Assembly: GCA_036322875.1 (NCBI GenBank)
Contig: AP027925.1
Coordinates: 62,001-126,000, forward strand
Length of the DNA: 64,000 nucleotides
Direction of reading: 5' to 3'
DNA from: Paraimprobicoccus trichonymphae
GTDB taxonomy: Bacteria; Bacillota; Clostridia; Oscillospirales; Acutalibacteraceae
The notes below the pieces were generated by a model. It saw nothing but the letters and a program-made list of their open reading frames with translations. It did no database searches and had not been told where the DNA came from. The translations under genes were made by a program, and so were the position numbers. Below are positions 28,551 to 38,339 of the stretch, piece by piece (within the stretch, counting starts at the first letter, position 1; the number at the start of each line of letters is the position of its first letter).

Positions 28551-28579
28551 ATAGTAACATAATTTAAATTAAATGTCAA
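28551..28579 (-). promoter_or_regulatory. Promoter of phosphatase gene 3
   Basis: On the minus strand TTGACA (28579-28574), 17-base spacer, TACTAT (28556-28551). The -35, spacer and -10 region closely match the promoter at 21738-21766. Confidence 0.6.
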
Positions 28580-28621
28580 TAAATAAAATTAGTCGTATAA
28601 TTTATAGAAAAAAAGTGAGAA

Positions 28622-28760
28622 AATCGCTAAACTTTAGTCAGATAAATCGCCTCAAAATATTAAAAAAGTTGACAAAATAAAATAAATTGCTAGCAGTATA
28701 ATAAGTTTTGTGAAATTCACGTAAGCTAACGCCTAAAATGAAATTGAGTTTAAAAAATAA
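28622..28760 (+). repeat. Hairpin-ended repeat element, copy E (diverged)
   Basis: Plus-strand member. It has a left-end ATCGCTAAAC...AGTCAG remnant, TTGACA (28669) and TATAAT (28697) with a 22-base gap. Then GTG..ATTCACG and ACGCCTAAAATGAAATTGAG align with copy D (GTGTTCACG, ACGCTTAAAATGAAATAGAG). The right-end hairpin is not recognisable. The match is in short blocks, so this is less certain than A-D. Confidence 0.5.
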
Positions 28761-28862
28761 TTAATAAATAAACTACAAATAGATTAAAATCAAGAATTTG
28801 TGTAATTTTTTATCAAATAGGTGGCATTCTAAAGATAAGAAAACAGGAAACGAGTTGTAATA

Positions 28863-29003
28863 ATGCTTGACAAAGAAAATTTGAGTTGGAGTGAAATAAA
28901 AGAAGATTTTGACGAAATTTTTGAAGAATTTTATGATGACATAAAAATAAGTAATTTTAGAAATTATAAGAAAAATAAAAAAATAACCACTACCACTACA
29001 TGA
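28863..29003 (+). CDS. Small acidic hypothetical protein (46 aa)
   Basis: ATG 28863 to TGA 29001-29003. Begins MLDKENLSWSEIKEDFDEIF, acidic and helical, ending in lysines and a threonine run. An AGGAAACGAG lies upstream. It sits between copy E of the repeat (which has promoter-like sequence) and nifJ. No known family; coding status rests on composition and position only. Confidence 0.35.
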   Translation: MLDKENLSWSEIKEDFDEIFEEFYDDIKISNFRNYKKNKKITTTTT

Positions 29004-29165
29004 AGACTATTTAACACAAAATACTTTATTTGGAGAAAGTTAATCATGTAGCAGTTGTATTTTTATTATCATTGTACTAAAAAATAAAATAAATTATGGT
29101 AGAATAAAAACATTAACAGAGTTAGTAAACTTAATACATAGTTTAAGTGTAGGAGATTTTTTAAT

Positions 29166-32100
29166 ATTAATATAAAAAGACAAGAAAAGACTTTAGACGG
29201 CAATTCAGCTGTTTCATATATTTCATATGCTTTTACTGAAGTGGCTTTTATTTACCCTATTACTCCGTCTTCAGAGATGGCAAATCAAGTAGATAAATTT
29301 ACTTATTTAGAAAAGAAAAATATATTTGATAACACTGTTGTTGTAAGACAAATGCAATCCGAAGGCGGTGTAGCAGGTGCGATGCACGGGGCTTTGAGTT
29401 CAGGTGTTTTGAGCAACACTTATACAGCATCTCAAGGTCTATTGTTAATGATACCGAATATGTATAAAATAGCTGGCGAATTATTACCTAATGTGATTCA
29501 TGTTTCTTCTAGGACTATTGGTACACATGCTTTATCAATTTTCGGAGATCATTCAGATATTTATGCTTGTAGGCAAACTGGGTATGCTATGATTTGTTCT
29601 AATAATCCGCAAGAGGCTTTAGATTTAGGCTTGGTTTCTCATTTAAGTAGTATAAAATCTCGAATTCCTATTTTGCATTTTTTTGACGGCTTTAGGACTT
29701 CTCATGAAATTCAGAAAATAAAACTTTGGGATTATTCAGAATTAAAAGATCTATTAGATTTTGAATCTGTAAAAGAATTTAAGAAAAGAGCTTTGAGCCC
29801 TGAAAATCCTGTTATTAGAGGTACCGCTCAAAATGATGATGTTTTCTTCCAAGCAAGAGAAGCTTGTAATAAATATTATGCTAATTTTCCAAAAGTTGTT
29901 AAAAATTATATGAATAAAATTAACAAAAAATCTGGCTGTAAATATGATTTGTTTAATTATTATGGAAATTTTCAAGCTGAGAGAATAATAGTGGCGATGG
30001 GTTCAGTTTGCAACACTATCGAGGAAGTAATCAATTATTTAATAAAAAAAGATCAAAAAGTTGGTTTAATAAAAGTAAGACTATATAGACCTTTTGTTTC
30101 TAATTATTTGAAAAAAGTTTTACCTGAAAGTGTCAAAAAAATTACTGTTTTAGATAGGACTAAAGAATGTGGTTCTATAGGTGAGCCGCTATTTTTAGAT
30201 GTTTTAGGGGCTTTAAATGAATTAAATTTAAAAAATATAAAAGTATATTCTGGAAGATACGGTTTAAGTTCTAAAGATACTACTCCAAGCCAGATATTAG
30301 CAGTTTTTGACAATATGAGAAATAAAAATTTAAAAAAAAGATTTACTATAGGCATAAAAGATGACGTCACTAATTTATCATTAAGTGCAAAAAAGAAAGT
30401 AGATACTACTCCAAAAGATATATTTTGTTGTAAACTTTGGGGATTAGGTGCTGATGGGACTGTCGGTGCAAATAAAAACACTATAAAAATAATCGGCAAC
30501 AATACAAATTTGCAAGTTCAAGGGTACTTTTCTTATGACTCAAAAAAGTCTGGTGGTGTTACTGTTTCTAATTTGAGATTTGGAAGAAGTAAAATAAAGT
30601 CAAGTTATCTTATTAATAAAGCCGATTTTGTAGCTTGTCATAATATGTCTTACATTTTTAAATACGATATTGTCCAAGATGTTAAAAAAAATGGAAGTTT
30701 TTTACTAAATACTACATGGTCTGAAAACGAATTAGAAAAAAAGTTGCCTGATGAAATTAAATTATATTTATATAAAAATAAAATTAATTTGTACATTATA
30801 AATGCTTTTGAAATATCTAAAAATTTAGGTTTAAATAACAAAATTAATACTGTTTTACAAGCTAGTTTTTTTAAAATTACTGATATTATAGATATAAATC
30901 TTGCTGAAAAATTGGTGAAAAAATATATTTATAAATCTTACATAAAAAAAGGTGAAGAAATAGTAAATTTAAACTATAAAGCTGTTGAAGCGGGTATAGA
31001 AAAATTAATCAAAATAAATATTCCAAAATCTTGGGGAAATATAAAATTAAAAAAAAATATCAAAAATAAAGCTGAAATGAAAAACGGCTTAGAAAAATAT
31101 GTAAATAATATTTTGGTTCCTGTTAGTAATTTAAAAGGCAATGATTTACATGTTTCTAAATTTCTAGACTATGTAGATGGAACTTTTCCAACCGGTAGCA
31201 CTAAATATGAAAAAAGAACTATAAGCTTAGAAATTCCAGAATGGATTCCACAAAATTGTATACAGTGTAATATATGTTCTTTTGTGTGTCCTCATGCAGT
31301 TATAAGACCTGTTGTTTTAGATAGTCAAGAAAATATTCCAGAAAATTTTAAATACAAAAATTTAACAGGTTTCGATAATTTAAATTATTCGGTAGTAGTT
31401 TCTAGTTTCGATTGTACGGGTTGCGGAATATGTGAACAGGTTTGTCCTAATAAAGCTATTAAAATAAAAACTTTTTCAGATTTAGAATATTCTCAAAGTC
31501 AGAATAATTTTAATTTTGGCATAAATTTGCCAGAAAAATCCGAAATATTTGAAAAATTTAAAATAAACACGGTAAAAGGAAGTCAATTTAAACAACCTTT
31601 ATTAGAATTTTCTGGTGCTTGTGCAGGTTGTGGCGAAACTCCTTATGCAAAATTAGTCACTCAATTATTTGGCGAAAGACTATATATTTCTAATTCTACA
31701 GGGTGCTCTTCTATATGGGGAGGGTCTTTCCCTTCTTGCCCTTATACTGTTAATAAAAATAATAAAGGTCCAGCATGGCAAAATTCTCTTTTTGAAGATA
31801 ATGCAGAATTTGGTTACGGCATTTGTCTTGCAAACAAAACTTTAAGGAAAAATTTAATATATTATATAAATATAATTAATAATATTACTGAAGATAAAAA
31901 CTTAAAAATTTTGTGTGCAGATTATCTAAAAAGCATAAATAACGGAAATTTAAACTATGTTATTTCTGAAGATTTAATTAATTATTTAAGTGAAAATTTG
32001 GAACTTTTAGAAAATAAAACAAAAAATCTAGCTGAAAAAATACTAGAAAATAAAAAATACTTATCAAAAAAATCTTTTTGGATATTTGGTGGTGATGGAT

Positions 32101-32696
32101 GGGCATATGATATAGGTTTTGGCGGTTTAGATCATGTAATAGCTTCAGGTGAAGATATAAACATATTGGTCCTTGATACGGAAGTTTATTCTAACACAGG
32201 TGGCCAGGCTTCTAAGGCAACTCAAATTGGGGCTATTGCACAATTTAGCTGTTTTGGAAAATCTACTTTTAAAAAAGACTTATCTAAAATATTTATGACT
32301 TATGAAAATGTTTATGTAGCCCAAGTTTCCATGGGCGCAAACTACAATCAATGTGTAAAAGCTTTTACAGAAGCTGAAAATTTCAATGGTCCTTCTTTGA
32401 TAGTAGCTTATTCTACATGTATTGCTCACGGAATAAAATTTGGTATGAAATCGGCAAAATTAGAAGAAAAAAAAGCTGTGGAGTCAGGATATTTTAATTT
32501 GTTTAGGTATAACTCTAAATTGAAAGAATTTAATTTAGACAGTAAGAACATAAATTTAGAAAAATATAAAGGATTTTTAAAAAATGAAACTAGATATAAT
32601 TATTTGGAAAAAATATTTCCAAAAAGAGCAAAAGAATTATATGAAAAGTCTCAAAATTTTGCAGAACAAAAATATTTAGACTTAAAAAAACTGTAA
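29166..32696 (+). CDS. nifJ: Pyruvate:ferredoxin (flavodoxin) oxidoreductase
   Basis: Single-chain PFOR of about 1176 residues: oxidises pyruvate to acetyl-CoA and CO2, reducing ferredoxin. N-terminal KTLDGNSAV...FTEVAFIYPITPSSEM, two 4Fe-4S motifs (CIQCNICSFVCPHAV and CTGCGICEQVCPNKAI), a third cluster site with CAGCGETPYAKL, and the TPP motif GGDGWAYDIGFGG...DTEVYSNTGGQ. The first ATG/GTG/TTG in frame is GTG 29241, which would remove the conserved N-terminus. The frame is open from 29142 and holds AGGAG at 29151-29155 and an in-frame ATT at 29166 (ATA at 29172), so a non-canonical start is needed. With ackA it gives acetate and ATP. Confidence 0.95.
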   Translation: MNIKRQEKTLDGNSAVSYISYAFTEVAFIYPITPSSEMANQVDKFTYLEKKNIFDNTVVVRQMQSEGGVAGAMHGALSSGVLSNTYTASQGLLLMIPNMYKIAGELLPNVIHVSSRTIGTHALSIFGDHSDIYACRQTGYAMICSNNPQEALDLGLVSHLSSIKSRIPILHFFDGFRTSHEIQKIKLWDYSELKDLLDFESVKEFKKRALSPENPVIRGTAQNDDVFFQAREACNKYYANFPKVVKNYMNKINKKSGCKYDLFNYYGNFQAERIIVAMGSVCNTIEEVINYLIKKDQKVGLIKVRLYRPFVSNYLKKVLPESVKKITVLDRTKECGSIGEPLFLDVLGALNELNLKNIKVYSGRYGLSSKDTTPSQILAVFDNMRNKNLKKRFTIGIKDDVTNLSLSAKKKVDTTPKDIFCCKLWGLGADGTVGANKNTIKIIGNNTNLQVQGYFSYDSKKSGGVTVSNLRFGRSKIKSSYLINKADFVACHNMSYIFKYDIVQDVKKNGSFLLNTTWSENELEKKLPDEIKLYLYKNKINLYIINAFEISKNLGLNNKINTVLQASFFKITDIIDINLAEKLVKKYIYKSYIKKGEEIVNLNYKAVEAGIEKLIKINIPKSWGNIKLKKNIKNKAEMKNGLEKYVNNILVPVSNLKGNDLHVSKFLDYVDGTFPTGSTKYEKRTISLEIPEWIPQNCIQCNICSFVCPHAVIRPVVLDSQENIPENFKYKNLTGFDNLNYSVVVSSFDCTGCGICEQVCPNKAIKIKTFSDLEYSQSQNNFNFGINLPEKSEIFEKFKINTVKGSQFKQPLLEFSGACAGCGETPYAKLVTQLFGERLYISNSTGCSSIWGGSFPSCPYTVNKNNKGPAWQNSLFEDNAEFGYGICLANKTLRKNLIYYINIINNITEDKNLKILCADYLKSINNGNLNYVISEDLINYLSENLELLENKTKNLAEKILENKKYLSKKSFWIFGGDGWAYDIGFGGLDHVIASGEDINILVLDTEVYSNTGGQASKATQIGAIAQFSCFGKSTFKKDLSKIFMTYENVYVAQVSMGANYNQCVKAFTEAENFNGPSLIVAYSTCIAHGIKFGMKSAKLEEKKAVESGYFNLFRYNSKLKEFNLDSKNINLEKYKGFLKNETRYNYLEKIFPKRAKELYEKSQNFAEQKYLDLKKL

Positions 32697-32912
32697 AAAA
32701 AAATTCTGTATTTTATAACTAATAAATACAAATTCAAAATATTCACTATTTCTATTTGAGTTAACCAATCTATAAACATACTTTAAACTAAAAAAATCAG
32801 CATATAAAAAACCCAAAATAACTACTGTCAATCCTACGGTTTAACGCTAGAACTTCTTTTTTTATTTTGAGGTTTAAATTTACCAACAGGAACGGTATTT
32901 CCCTTTTTTGGT

Positions 32913-34101
32913 TTAACTTTGCAAATTACTAAAAAAATTTCTTATTTCCACGTTTTTTTCTTTCGTTATTTTAGAACATTCGTCTTTAAATTTTTTAGAC
33001 ATAATACTTCTGTTTCCATTGATTTTTGCAAAATTTTCAATAAAACTTAAGATTACTCCGAGTAACTCCGGATCTTTTTTTATTGCTTCTTTTTTTTCAT
33101 CCATACATTCTCCTAAAGTTTCGATCATATAATATTTTTGGCACTTAAGTTCATTTATTAATTTTTTTATTTCAGTTTCATTATAATCTTTATAATCTTT
33201 AATTTTTTCTACCATTTTAGTTATATTAGTTATATTTGATTCTTGAATCGCAGCAGCACGCTCTTTTATCGTCAACCCTTTGCTATTTTTTAACGACTCA
33301 AGTTCTTCCATCTCCGATTTTGCTCTTTTAGCGAGTGCCTTGGCTTTTTCTACCGCTTCTGTTTCTATTTTTTTTAGTATTCCTAAGCTTGAACTACCTG
33401 AATTTTCTTTTATTATTTTTATTAGTGTTTCTACGCTTGAACTATCTAAATTTTCTTCTATACTCTTAAAATTTTTTTCAAATTCAGGTAAACAATTTTC
33501 ATCGTTTTTTTTACTACAACGTTCAATTAATTTATCAAAGTTACTTTTAAAAGCCGTAACTTCTTTCTTAAGCTCATTAAAAGAAACAACCTTAGATTCG
33601 TTGCCATTCAACGATTTACCAATAAAAATATTAAATATAGAACCTATCGCTTCTTCTTTAAATGAAGGATTGCATGCCATAACTATAAGATTATACGGTT
33701 CTTTAAATTGATTAAACGCACTCATGGTATCTTTTCTATTGGCAGATTTTTTGTCTACCTTTAGAACATTAAATATTTCTTATAATTTCTCTATTGATTT
33801 AACTAAATTTGGTTCTAATTTGAGTTTTTTCGATTTTTCTTTGTTGTAATAGATTTCATAAAACTTATCTAGCCCTTCAGAATTTTTTGCTATTTTTCTA
33901 CCAAATATGTTTAATCTTTTTCTTATATCATTCAATTTGTAGCTACATCCATCTTTGTTTTCAGTATCAATATTGGTAATTATTTCATTTTTTATATAAT
34001 TATAAACTTCAATTAAATCGTTTAAATCCTTCTTTTGTTCTCCATTTGTTTGTAATTTTGATTTTTTCTAAAGATAAAACAGTATTATTATCATTTGGCA
34101 C
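32913..34101 (-). pseudogene. Broken gene for a helical Lys/Glu-rich protein
   Basis: The intact frame 32913-33725 (270 codons, ...NQFKEPYNLIVMACNPSFK..., then long coiled-coil-like helices) is only the C-terminal part. Upstream the same frame continues to about 34050 (LNDLIEVYNYIKNEI...KFYEIYYNKEKSK) except for one in-frame stop near 33780. A frameshift then separates it from a start region at about 34101 (GTG behind GAGGTGAT). I infer an original protein of about 390 residues. No known domain. Confidence 0.55.
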
Positions 34102-34569
34102 AGCTGATCACCTCATAATTTAAGCACTATATTTATTCTTTGAAAATTATTTCTAAATATACATAATTTTGCAACAGTAGTTATTTTTAAGAAAAAACTT
34201 GCGAAATCTTATAAACAACATAAATATAATGGCTCTAAAAATCAACTACTTATATTGTAAAATAAATAATACACTAATGCGAAATTTGTCAACAATTGGC
34301 CAATGAATAGCTTTTTAAATTTTTTAAAATTATCACTATTTTCACTGTATTTTATTATTTTTTTCTATTGCTTCTTTACTTATTAGATTAGCTATTTTTG
34401 TATCACAAAGGAAAAATCAATAATAAAAACAATAAAAACAAATGCCAAAAAATTAGAACAAAGAATAGTTATTACATTTTTAAAAGATACATAAAATAGC
34501 GAAAGAAACAAGTTATATAAAGGCAGCTAATTTAACTATATCCGTAACATTTGTTTAATTAAAAAGATT
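34102..34569. other. Intergenic gap
   Basis: Very AT-rich. Nothing recognised apart from the ribosome-binding-site region of the broken gene to the left. Confidence 0.3.
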
Positions 34570-35424
34570 CACCTTATACCCTAAAAACACCGTTTGGGGG
34601 ACCGTACGTGTTGAAATAAGTAAACCAGGTGACATGTAGATTTTTCCGAAAAGTAAAATTGTAGCACCCACATACGACTTTATCGCTCTTAAAATTTACT
34701 CCTTGTTTAGTGAAGAAAATATAGATTTTGAAAACATCAGTTCAAATTTTGTAGATAAAATTATAGACTATTTAAAATTTAAAATTGCAAAAATTAAACC
34801 TAGAAAAAAATTCAAGAAATTGATAATAAAAGCCAAATTACAAAACAAACTTTTTATGTATATCCGAATGGGCAAGAATTTCTCGACCGAATTTCACCTG
34901 CTAAATGTGAATATTCATTAACACCTAGTCAGCATGAAACAGCAGCGACTTTATGTGGTATATATTAATGCTATCTGAGTCGCATCAGTACCGCAATCCT
35001 ACCTTTGAAGGGCTGGAACGAAGCAGTATGAAAAGAGTCAAACAGTTAACACTAAAACAATGTGTGAATCCTTTCGGTAAGGCGTTTGCAAATAAGACAG
35101 GAGAATATATTTCGCTCATGATAGCACCAGTGATTTTAGTGTACATTTTTCAAATGCTGGTGGAGCAGGGCAGACTACTGTTTTGTTAAAATGTAAAATA
35201 GCAAACGACAAAATTGCTCTAAAAATAGGCTCATTACCCCAAGATATTAGAAAAAAAATTTTCAAAAAAAATTCTACAAGATATAGTGTCAATATAATAA
35301 GGATTATGAGCCAGTTATAGGTGGAGAAAAAGTTTCAATAAAAAGTTTTATAGGCGACCAAGTGTATAAAAATTTAAAGAAAATGCACAAAATGCAAAGC
35401 GGGACACCTATTTTAGAAAAATAA
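34570..35424 (+). pseudogene. Degenerate gene, probably phage-derived structural protein
   Basis: Protein-like text appears in successive frames: RFTLYPKNTVWGTVRVEISK, then KIKPRKKFKKLIIKAK, FYVYPNGQEFLDRISPAKCE, SDFSVHFSNAGGAGQTTVL, and finally KDYEPVIGGEKVSIKSFIG with a stop at about 35424. There are many frameshifts and stops. Base composition is less AT-rich than the flanks, indicating foreign origin. A phage origin is inferred from style and from the portal remnant at 39.8-41 kb; I cannot name the gene. Confidence 0.4.
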
Positions 35425-35562
35425 ATTTATAAAATTTTATGTATATACTTTTGTGGATAATTTTAAGTTTATTATATCACAGATTATTTTAAAACGCAAA
35501 AGCTATAATCCAAAAATGGAGTTATTGAAAAAAATTAACAATATGATAATATTAATAATAAA

Positions 35563-36468
35563 ATGAAAAATTCTAAAATTTATAAATTTAAAATAAGTTT
35601 AATTGTTCCAGTTTATAATCAAGAAAGATTTATCGAAAGAACTTTAAAATCGATAGAAAAGCAAATTTTAAAAAATTTTGAAGTTATAATTATAAATGAC
35701 TGTTCTACTGACCATAGTTTTGAAATTATTGAAAAATTCATTAATAAAAATGAAAATTTTATCTTAATAAATTCAGAAATTAATAGAGGGGTTTCTGAAT
35801 CTAGAAATTTAGGGATAAAAACAGCCAAGGGGGAATATTTAGCTTTTTTAGATGGAGATGATTTTATATCTCCTTATTTTTTAAAAAAAATGTATGATTT
35901 AATTGTAAAGAATAATTCTGATATTTCTTGTTGTAATTATTGGTTTTATTATAGCAAAATAAATTTATATTTTTTTAACATTCTAAGTATGTTTTCTGGA
36001 ACTTACTTAAGTAATGAAATGCTAAAAAAATTAGTCAGTGATGTTGTCGTGCATTCATATGTTTGGAACAAATTATTTAAAAAATCTTTATTTACAGAAA
36101 ATAATATTGAATTTCCAGATATGGATATTTGTGAAGATGTTATAGTGGTTTTAAAAACATTTTATTTTTCAAAAAAGATATCTGTTACATATCTACCATT
36201 GTACTTTTATAATAAACATAAAGAAAGTTGTGTTAGTTCAATGAACCTAAACAAAATATTTTGCTATGCAGATAGTTATAGAAAAGTTAAATATTTTTTA
36301 AAATCAAAATCCAACTACAAAAAATATAAGTGTTATCATAAATTTTTAGGATTTAGGATAGTACTGTCAGTATTTTTTATAATGTTATTCAACAAAAATA
36401 AAGAAAAATTGAAATTTAAAGAACTCTGTGCAAATTTCAAAAATGTTATAAAAATAGTGACATCTTAG
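35563..36468 (+). CDS. Family 2 glycosyltransferase
   Basis: 301 residues with the GT-A fold signature: KISLIVPVYNQERFIERTL at the N-terminus, IIINDCSTDHS, NRGVSESRNLGI, and the metal/nucleotide-sugar motif FLDGDDF. Such enzymes transfer a sugar from a nucleotide-sugar donor, usually to cell-envelope polysaccharide. The C-terminal part (CEDVIVVLKTFYFSKK) fits the WcaA/EpsJ-like group. No other polysaccharide gene is adjacent, so the product is unknown. There is no clear ribosome binding site before the ATG. A strong hairpin terminator follows. Confidence 0.85.
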   Translation: MKNSKIYKFKISLIVPVYNQERFIERTLKSIEKQILKNFEVIIINDCSTDHSFEIIEKFINKNENFILINSEINRGVSESRNLGIKTAKGEYLAFLDGDDFISPYFLKKMYDLIVKNNSDISCCNYWFYYSKINLYFFNILSMFSGTYLSNEMLKKLVSDVVVHSYVWNKLFKKSLFTENNIEFPDMDICEDVIVVLKTFYFSKKISVTYLPLYFYNKHKESCVSSMNLNKIFCYADSYRKVKYFLKSKSNYKKYKCYHKFLGFRIVLSVFFIMLFNKNKEKLKFKELCANFKNVIKIVTS

Positions 36469-36615
36469 AACCTTTTTTATAAATTTATATCTATAAAAAA
36501 TAAATTATTTTTTTATATTTTTAAAGTATTTCAAAATCATAATTTTAGTGGTTTTTGGGTTTATTGCGTTAATGTATCGACTTGTCAGTCAGTCTTCAAA
36601 TTTCATAATTATAAA

Positions 36616-36656
36616 AATCAGCACAGCTACTATACTATGCTGATTTCAAAATTATT
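36616..36656 (+). terminator. Terminator after the glycosyltransferase gene
   Basis: AATCAGCA (36616-36623) pairs with TGCTGATT (36638-36645), followed by a T-rich tract. Confidence 0.6.
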
Positions 36657-36689
36657 TTACCAATTTTTTATTATCCATTATAATTTACC

Positions 36690-37190
36690 AAATGTGGCGC
36701 AAAGCCCCGCTATGTGGATATAAGCTACAAGATATTGTAATTTTTTTCTTTTTTTAAAAAAAAATACTTGTATTATAATTATTAGGTTAGAAGAGTTGAC
36801 AAACATTCGCCAAACGGCAAGAACAAGCCGTAAAAACGCTAAAAATTTGCATAAATGGTCTTTCTATCGCTTGGCAAATTTTATTGAGTATAAATCTAAA
36901 ATGGTTGGAATTAAAATCGAATACGTCGATCCAAAGTATACCAGTCAAGATTGTCCAAATCGTAACGAAAGAAACCACGCGGGAGCATGCTTGTAAATTC
37001 TGTGGGTATATCTTTCATCGGGGTCGAGTTGGTGCTTTAAACATTATAAACGCACCTGTGGTTTCTGATAAAAGAAAATCAGCCTAAACTGCTATATGCA
37101 CGGATGAGGCAATAGCATACCGGACTTAAAGATGGTAGAAATATACTTCTGTATTCACCCAAGAATCCCCTGCTTTTTCATGGTAGGGTT
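36690..37190 (+). mobile_element. Internally deleted IS200/IS605 element (MITE-like)
   Basis: The left end (hairpin at 36694-36728, outer arms GTGGC/GCTAC, inner GCCCCGC) matches the left end of the element at 45299-46956. Then only the tnpB 3' part remains, followed by the right end (CTGTATTCACCCAAGAATCCCCTGC). tnpA and most of tnpB are gone, giving about 500 bp with both ends, i.e. a non-autonomous derivative. The right end runs into the dapB 3' end. Confidence 0.75.
36796..37086 (+). pseudogene. tnpB: TnpB C-terminal remnant
   Basis: Two overlapping frames give ...GIKIEYVDPKYTSQDCPN and then CKFCGYIFHRGRVGALNII, the zinc-finger and RuvC-III end of TnpB, with a frameshift near 36965. The usual RuvC-III Asp (HRDRVGALN) is Gly here, as in the copy at 45408. 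Confidence 0.75.
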
Positions 37191-37945
37191 GTTGATTTTA
37201 TTAAATCTTTCATATTGTAAAATCCCAAATTTTTATTTTTCATAAATTTTATGGCTTGAATTACACCAAAACTATACAACTCTCTAGATTTGGCTTCATG
37301 AGATATTTTAATTATTTCATCGTTTCCAGCAAAAATAATTTCATGATCACCTACTATGTTACCAGCTCTAATGGAATGAATTCCAATTTCTGATTTTTTA
37401 CGTTTTTTCTTTAAAAAATGTCTATCATATACACAAGCATAATTTTTAATTTTTGATATCACATCGAAAATCATTATGGCAGTCCCGCTAGGAGCATCTA
37501 TTTTTTTGTTATGATGCTTTTCTATAATTTCTATATCAAAATCATCTTTTATTAATTTTAAAGTTTTATTTATGAGTTCCAACAAAATATTTATACCTAT
37601 AGACATATTTCTAGAAGCAAATATAGGAATTTTTTCAGAAATTTTTTTTATTTTTTCTATTTGTTTTTTAGAAAAACCTGTAGTGCATAATATCAATTTT
37701 ACATTATTTTTTAAAGAATACTCTAATAAGCTGTCGAGGACAATTGGCTGCGAAAAGTCTACTATAAAATCTGGTTTCTTAGGTAATTTAAAAATTGAAT
37801 TGTATATTTCAAATTTGTAATCATTAAAATTTTCAGTATTTAAATCTATTCCATAAGTTATTTCATAGTCTTTAGTTTCTAACATTAACTTTACTAAATT
37901 GTTTCCCATTTGGCCATTACAACCACAAACTACTATATTTAACAT
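37178..37945 (-). CDS. dapB: 4-hydroxy-tetrahydrodipicolinate reductase
   Basis: DapB reduces HTPA to tetrahydrodipicolinate with NAD(P)H in the lysine/diaminopimelate route, supplying peptidoglycan. N-terminal nucleotide site VVCGCNGQMGNNLV, then DFSQP, LCTTGFSKKQ, SRNMSIGINILLEL, and the DapB signature EKHHNKKIDAPSGTA. 255 residues is normal. ATG 37945 with GGAG about 15 bases upstream, slightly far. No dapA is adjacent, so the pathway is dispersed. Confidence 0.95.
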   Translation of the reverse strand: MLNIVVCGCNGQMGNNLVKLMLETKDYEITYGIDLNTENFNDYKFEIYNSIFKLPKKPDFIVDFSQPIVLDSLLEYSLKNNVKLILCTTGFSKKQIEKIKKISEKIPIFASRNMSIGINILLELINKTLKLIKDDFDIEIIEKHHNKKIDAPSGTAIMIFDVISKIKNYACVYDRHFLKKKRKKSEIGIHSIRAGNIVGDHEIIFAGNDEIIKISHEAKSRELYSFGVIQAIKFMKNKNLGFYNMKDLIKSTTLP

Positions 37946-38034
37946 TTAATTCATTTGCATCTCCAAAAATCCATTAAAATTTTCATATTTGTACTACAAA
38001 ATATTGTGTAAATGGTTACGAATCACACATTGTA

Positions 38035-38240
38035 TCAATTACCCCAAGCTGGGGTTTGTAATGGCCAAATGGTTCAGGTGATTTGTATCTTCCACTTTTA
38101 ATTGTGTTACATCGTAGGCAGACTTGATATACTAGCGTTTAATTATTTTGCACCTCAACTATGTACCCCAAATTCCAATATGTTGAAGATTTGTTGTACT
38201 GATAAAATTATAGACGGTCATCGTTAGATGTGTATCCATA
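38035..38240 (-). mobile_element. Right-end remnant of a TnpB-only element
   Basis: Reverse-strand homologue of 9640-9842: the tail of tnpB (GTACATAGTTGAGGTGCAA, AATAATTAA), the conserved CTGCCTACGATGTAACAC region, and the end hairpin ACCCC-AGCTT-GGGGT. The rest of the element is lost. Confidence 0.65.
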
Positions 38241-38339
38241 ATAATTTATATTATATTCAATTTTGGAATTAAAGAATATTTTTTACTTAAATTTCTTATA
38301 AAATATCTAAATATTCCAGCATACTTAAATCTAAATACA

